Below are positions 60,196-64,000 of a DNA stretch of 64,000 nt, piece after piece (the first letter of the stretch is position 1; the number at the start of each line of letters is the position of its first letter). A program made the position numbers and the translations under genes. A model generated the notes under the pieces. The model saw only the letters and a program-made list of their open reading frames with translations, ran no database searches and was not told where the DNA came from. Origin of the DNA: Streptomyces endophytica. Lineage in GTDB: Bacteria; Actinomycetota; Actinomycetes; Streptomycetales; Streptomycetaceae. The stretch lies in contig NZ_CP110636.1 in assembly GCF_026153355.1 (NCBI RefSeq), forward strand, positions 3,472,001-3,536,000, read 5' to 3'.

Positions 60196-61604
60196 GTACG
60201 ACCCTGACGGGCGCCGCGGGCTCCACGGGCCCCGCGCCCCGGGCCCGCACCCTGCGCACCGTCCTCACCGCGCCCTTCCGCCCCCGCGGCCTCGCCGCCG
60301 TGGCCCACGCCCTGCTCGCCGCGCCCCTCGCGCTCTGCGGACTGGTCCTGGTACCGGCCGGGCTGGCGCTGGGCGCGGTGCTGTCGTGGACGGCCCTCGG
60401 GCCCTGGCTGCTCGCGCTGACCGTACGCGGTGCCCTCGCCCTGGGCGGGCTCCAACTGACCCTCGTGCGGCTCCTGTTGGGCGTGGACATCGAACCGGCG
60501 GGGCGGCGCGTCGCGCGCGGGGCGTTCGGCTGGCGTCGCGCACTGCTCGGCGACCCGGCCGGCTGGCGGGCCGTCGCCGCCGCGCTGCTCGCCCCGTTCA
60601 CCGCCCTGCTCCCGCTGCTCGCCGTCCTGGTCGGCTACGTCTACGGCCTGCTGGCGCTCGCCCACCCCGTGCTGCGCCGCTGGAACTACGTCACCCTGCA
60701 CGGCGCGGACGGCTCGGTGCGCCGGGTGTCGCTCCAGATCCACGGTGTGGAGTTCGACAGCTGGCCGCGCTGGACCGTGGTGGTCGCCGCCGGGGCGCTG
60801 CTGGTGCTGCTCGCGCCCTGGCTGGTGCGCCGGGCGGGCGCCCCGCACCGGCTGCTGCTGCGCGCCCTGCTGGGGCCGAGCGCCGCGGAGGCCCGTATCC
60901 GCACCCTGGAGGAGACCCGCGCGCACGCCGTCGACGACGCCGTGGCCACCCTCCGCCGCATCGAACGCGATCTCCACGACGGCACCCAGGCCCGGCTCGT
61001 CGGCCTGGGCATGCACCTCACCCTGATCCGCGAACTGATCACCCAGGACGCCGACCGGGACCGGCTGCTCGCCGTGGTGGAGACGGCCCGGAGCAACGCC
61101 ACCCAGGCCGTCACCGATCTGCGCCACCTCGTCCGGGGCATCCATCCGCCCGCGCTCGACCAGGGCCTGGAAACCGCGCTGGCCACCCTCACCGCGGACG
61201 CCCCGCTGCCGGTCGCCCTGCACACCGCCCTCGGCCCGCGCCCCTCCCCGGCCCTGGAATCCCTCGCCTACTTCTGCGCGGCCGAACTCCTCGCCAACGC
61301 CGTCAAACACAGCGGCGCGTCCCGGGTGACGGTGGACGCACGGACCGCGGGGCCGCGGTCGGGGCCGGGGCCGGGTGCGGGACCGGGGCCGGAAGGTGCC
61401 GCCGCCCCCGAGGGGGCCCTCCTGCTGACCGTACGGGACGACGGGCACGGCGGAGCGGTGGTCGGCGCGGGCACCGGCCTGACCGGGCTGCTGGGCCGGA
61501 TCCGTACCGTCGACGGCACGCTGACCTGCGACAGCCCGCCCGGTGGCCCTACGGTGATCACCGTCCGCCTCCCGTACCCGGCAACCGGCCGGGCAGCCAC
61601 ATGA
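60192..61604 (+). CDS. NarL-type sensor histidine kinase (HisKA_3)
   Basis: A 470-residue kinase. The N-terminal membrane part (about residues 30-225) has several helices around a soluble loop (YVTLHGADGSVRRVSLQIHG). The phospho-accepting His is in RRIERDLHDGTQARLVGLGM, the N-box is AELLANAVKHSGASRV and the G-box TGLTGLLGRI. A Gly/Pro-rich insert (GPGPGAGPGPEG) lies before the last part. TTG 60192 overlaps the preceding stop as TTGA, but the ribosome site is weak, so the start is uncertain. Confidence 0.88.
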   Translation: MSTTLTGAAGSTGPAPRARTLRTVLTAPFRPRGLAAVAHALLAAPLALCGLVLVPAGLALGAVLSWTALGPWLLALTVRGALALGGLQLTLVRLLLGVDIEPAGRRVARGAFGWRRALLGDPAGWRAVAAALLAPFTALLPLLAVLVGYVYGLLALAHPVLRRWNYVTLHGADGSVRRVSLQIHGVEFDSWPRWTVVVAAGALLVLLAPWLVRRAGAPHRLLLRALLGPSAAEARIRTLEETRAHAVDDAVATLRRIERDLHDGTQARLVGLGMHLTLIRELITQDADRDRLLAVVETARSNATQAVTDLRHLVRGIHPPALDQGLETALATLTADAPLPVALHTALGPRPSPALESLAYFCAAELLANAVKHSGASRVTVDARTAGPRSGPGPGAGPGPEGAAAPEGALLLTVRDDGHGGAVVGAGTGLTGLLGRIRTVDGTLTCDSPPGGPTVITVRLPYPATGRAAT

Positions 61605-61644
61605 CGGCGGGCGGGGCAGACACGACGACCCGACGGGGGACCCC

Positions 61645-62310
61645 ATGCGCATCGTCATAGCCGAGGACTCCGCGATCCTGCGCGAGGGCCTGGTCCAGCT
61701 GCTGGAGCTGCGCGGGGTGACCGTCGAGGCCGCCGTGGCGGACGCCGAGGCGCTGCTCGCGGCGGTCGCCGCCCACCGCCCGGACGCCGCCGTGGTGGAC
61801 ATCCGGCTGCCGCCCGGCCATACGGACGAGGGCCTGCGGGCGGCCGTCCGGCTCCGCCGCGACCACCCCGGTACCGGCGTGCTGATCTTCTCCCAGTACG
61901 TGGAGACCGCCTACGCCGACCGGCTGTTCGGCGCGGGCTTCGCCGGCGTCGGCTACCTCCTCAAGGAACGGGTCATGGACATCGGCGAGTTCGTGGCCGC
62001 CCTCGAACGGGTGGCGGCCGGCGGCACCGCGCTGGACCCGGACGTGGTGTCCCAGCTGTTCGGCGCGAGCCGCCGGTCGCGGGCGCTGGACGCGCTCACC
62101 CCGCGCGAGCACGAGGTGCTGTCCCTGATGGCGCAGGGCCGCACCAACCAGTCCATCGCCACCGCCCTGACCGTCTCCGAGCGGGCGGTCGAGAAGCATG
62201 TCGCCCATGTCTTCGCCAAGCTCGGCCTCCCGCCCTCGGAGACGGACCACCGCCGGGTGCTCGCGGTACTGCGCTACTTGGAGGCCGCGGGCCCCGCCGG
62301 GGTGAGCTGA
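61645..62310 (+). CDS. NarL/LuxR-family response regulator
   Basis: A 221-residue regulator. The receiver domain starts MRIVIAEDSAILREGLV with phospho-Asp in AAVVDIRLPPG and Lys in GYLLKERV. The LuxR domain is LTPREHEVLSLMAQGRTNQS...SERAVEKHVAHVFAKL. ATG 61645 has GGGGGA upstream. It is strongly similar to the regulator at 11847-12599. The last 37 bases overlap the convergent gene on the other strand. Confidence 0.93.
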   Translation: MRIVIAEDSAILREGLVQLLELRGVTVEAAVADAEALLAAVAAHRPDAAVVDIRLPPGHTDEGLRAAVRLRRDHPGTGVLIFSQYVETAYADRLFGAGFAGVGYLLKERVMDIGEFVAALERVAAGGTALDPDVVSQLFGASRRSRALDALTPREHEVLSLMAQGRTNQSIATALTVSERAVEKHVAHVFAKLGLPPSETDHRRVLAVLRYLEAAGPAGVS

Positions 62311-64000
62311 GCCGGGCACAGCCGGCGCGGCTGCGCGTCGGTGCGCAGCTTGGCGTCGACGCAGCCGCCGGGCAGCCCGTCGTGGGCGGTGCGGCCGAAG
62401 TTGGCGGTGACGGTCAGGGTGCCGTCGCCGAAGACCGTGCGCTGGACGGTGCGGTCGCCGGTCAGCCACCGGAAGGACGTCATCCGCTCGGTCCCCGCGG
62501 CCCGGTGCAACGGCGCGAAGTACCGCTGCAAGGCGGCGAGTTCACTCCCGTGCTCGGCCAGCGAGGTCCCGTCCAGGACATAGTTGAGCGGCGTGTTGTA
62601 GAGCATGGCCAGCAGCGCCCGGGTGGTCTTCTGCGCCGGCAGCTTCTCGTACGACAGCTCCCAGCGCTCGGCGTTGACCAGCGAGCCGTGCAGCGCGGTC
62701 TCGTACAGCGGCACCCGGTACGCGGGGTCGTACATCGCCTTCGCCAGGCCGGCCGGCAGTCGCACCGGCTTGAAGAACGCCTTCGGCGCGTTCTCCGGGA
62801 AGTAGCCGCCCCAGGTCGGCTTGTCGCGCTCCAGCTTCCACAGGCCGTCGGCGACCGGGGTGCCCGAGCCGTGGTCGTACGCGAGCACCTCGTTGGCCCA
62901 CGGCTGGGCCGACTCGGAGCCCAGCACGAAGTCCCGGGACAGGCGCCGCATCCGGGCCAGCCGGGCGGCGCGGTCGCCCGCCTTCGTCATCTCGTGTCCC
63001 GCGGCGTGGTCCCGGAAGACCTCCCCGGTCGCGTCGACGTCGAGGAAGTAGCTGTCCGCCCCGTTGGCGGTCATCGTGCGCGTACGGTCGGCGAGGTAGT
63101 GCTTCGTCGGCTCGGCCTTCTCGAAGGCGCGCGAGCTCAGGTAGCAGCCGCGGCCGCCGAAGCCGGTCTCCGGGGTGCCGTCCGCCTTTCGTATACAGAA
63201 GTCGGGATACACCCGGTCCGGCCACGCCGAGGTGGGACTGTCGGCGGTCTTCGGGTCCTGCCCGTTGGCGAACGAGTCGTACGGGCCGACGAGATAGCCC
63301 GCCTTCTTGGCGGCCCGCACCGCCGCGGCGTCCATCGGGTGGGGCCCCGAGTCATATCCGAGCCACATCCGCCCGACCCCCAGCCGCTTGAGCTTGTCGA
63401 TCCCGGCGGCGGTCCGCGCCTCCCCCCACACATACGCGTGGAACGCCCCGAGCAGCCTGGCGTTGGCCGGGTTCTTCCGGATCTTCCGCCCCAGACTGCC
63501 GAGCTGCCCGTGCTGGGCGAGATACGCCCGGTAGTCGGCCGCCGGCGCGACCGGATCGCCGTCGGTGAGCGCGAACGACACGTCGTACTCCCGGGTGCCT
63601 TCCCCGCCGTCAAACGCATGGACGGCGGTACTCCGCAACCGCCCACCCACGGACGCGAACCGCAACGACGTCCCGATGTCCGTCGGCACGAGATAACTCA
63701 CCCCGTGCCCCCGCCCGCCGGAACTCCCGCCTGCCCCTCGGGAGCCGTCCAGGGCATACCCCCACAACGGCAACGCCAGCTCCGCCCCCACATCCACGCT
63801 GCTCCCGGCCAGCCCGCCCTTCTCCGACCCCGCGTTCCAGAACGCGTCCCGCACCGGGATGTCCAGCCCTTCCCCGCGCGGCAGTTGGACGGACGAGGCG
63901 GCCCGGTCGGTCCCGGTCACCGGCCAGCTGACCGACCCGTCATGCTCCGACCGCAGCCGGATCCGCAGCCGCCCGTGCTCCACCCCGGCCGTCACCGTCA
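62274..64000 (-). CDS. glycoside-hydrolase-like protein (cut by window edge)
   Basis: At least 573 residues are visible and the 5' end runs past the window. The protein has a beta-rich N-terminal part (ALPLWGYALDGS, VSYLVPTDIGTSLRFASVGG) and a TIM-barrel-like middle with LGVGRMWLGYDSG, ADSYFLDVDATGEVFRDH and LGSESAQPWANEVLAYDHG, whose Asp and Glu residues suit a retaining glycosidase. It resembles endo-alpha-N-acetylgalactosaminidase-like hydrolases, but I cannot assign the family firmly. Its last 37 bases overlap the response regulator on the other strand. Confidence 0.6.
   Translation of the reverse strand, partial: TVTAGVEHGRLRIRLRSEHDGSVSWPVTGTDRAASSVQLPRGEGLDIPVRDAFWNAGSEKGGLAGSSVDVGAELALPLWGYALDGSRGAGGSSGGRGHGVSYLVPTDIGTSLRFASVGGRLRSTAVHAFDGGEGTREYDVSFALTDGDPVAPAADYRAYLAQHGQLGSLGRKIRKNPANARLLGAFHAYVWGEARTAAGIDKLKRLGVGRMWLGYDSGPHPMDAAAVRAAKKAGYLVGPYDSFANGQDPKTADSPTSAWPDRVYPDFCIRKADGTPETGFGGRGCYLSSRAFEKAEPTKHYLADRTRTMTANGADSYFLDVDATGEVFRDHAAGHEMTKAGDRAARLARMRRLSRDFVLGSESAQPWANEVLAYDHGSGTPVADGLWKLERDKPTWGGYFPENAPKAFFKPVRLPAGLAKAMYDPAYRVPLYETALHGSLVNAERWELSYEKLPAQKTTRALLAMLYNTPLNYVLDGTSLAEHGSELAALQRYFAPLHRAAGTERMTSFRWLTGDRTVQRTVFGDGTLTVTANFGRTAHDGLPGGCVDAKLRTDAQPRRLCPAQLTPAGPAASK

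Overview
The window is chromosomal DNA from a high-GC actinomycete, almost certainly Streptomyces or a close relative. Codon third positions are strongly G/C, starts are often GTG or TTG behind GGAGG-type ribosome sites, and the gene content is typical: an XRE/DUF397 pair, zur-znuACB, glyS, ppdK, nirBD, NarL-type two-component systems, a K15-like DD-peptidase and WXG100-type secreted proteins. I found no rRNA, tRNA, CRISPR array or insertion sequence.

Layout. 1-9.5 kb is conserved core: a WhiJ-like regulator pair, recO, uppS, a WXG100-like/NlpC-P60 pair, zur-znuBCA with Zur-box candidates, and glyS. 9.5-10.0 kb is a GC-rich tandem-repeat array. 10-22.6 kb holds a NarL-type two-component system, a DD-peptidase, a TetR/aldo-keto reductase unit with a perfect palindromic operator, two drug-type MFS exporters, an MmyB-type regulator, dus, a GNAT enzyme and a MarR regulator. 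22.6-31 kb has ppdK behind a hairpin-rich leader, a STAS protein, a small membrane protein and a large P-loop/TPR protein. 31-36.4 kb has a TauD-type dioxygenase, a sugar ABC importer without its own ATPase, and a small kinase-like ATPase.

36.4-50.4 kb is the most unusual region, a polymorphic toxin locus read on the minus strand. In transcription order it is: a YrhB/Imm35-like protein, a WXG100-type protein, a giant protein of about 3,140 residues (WXG100-like N-terminus, Gly/Ser, Gln/Pro and acidic linkers, three papain-fold glutamine-deamidase-type domains, and a C-terminal deaminase-like domain), a SUKH-4-type immunity protein with a large N-terminal extension coupled to it by a GTGA overlap, a second YrhB/Imm35-like protein, and two small coupled unknown genes. 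50.5-64 kb returns to ordinary content: a mycothiol-enzyme-family protein, an APC transporter, an SDR, ArsR-SRPBCC, nirBD, a second NarL-type system, and a glycoside-hydrolase-like gene cut by the window edge.

Quality warning. At least twelve reading-frame breaks, and probably more, all resolve if one G or C is added back to a G/C run. One is shown directly by a neighbouring repeat copy that has the extra base. These look like systematic consensus deletions, not real pseudogenes. I therefore give such genes as single CDS spans and name the break position in each entry.
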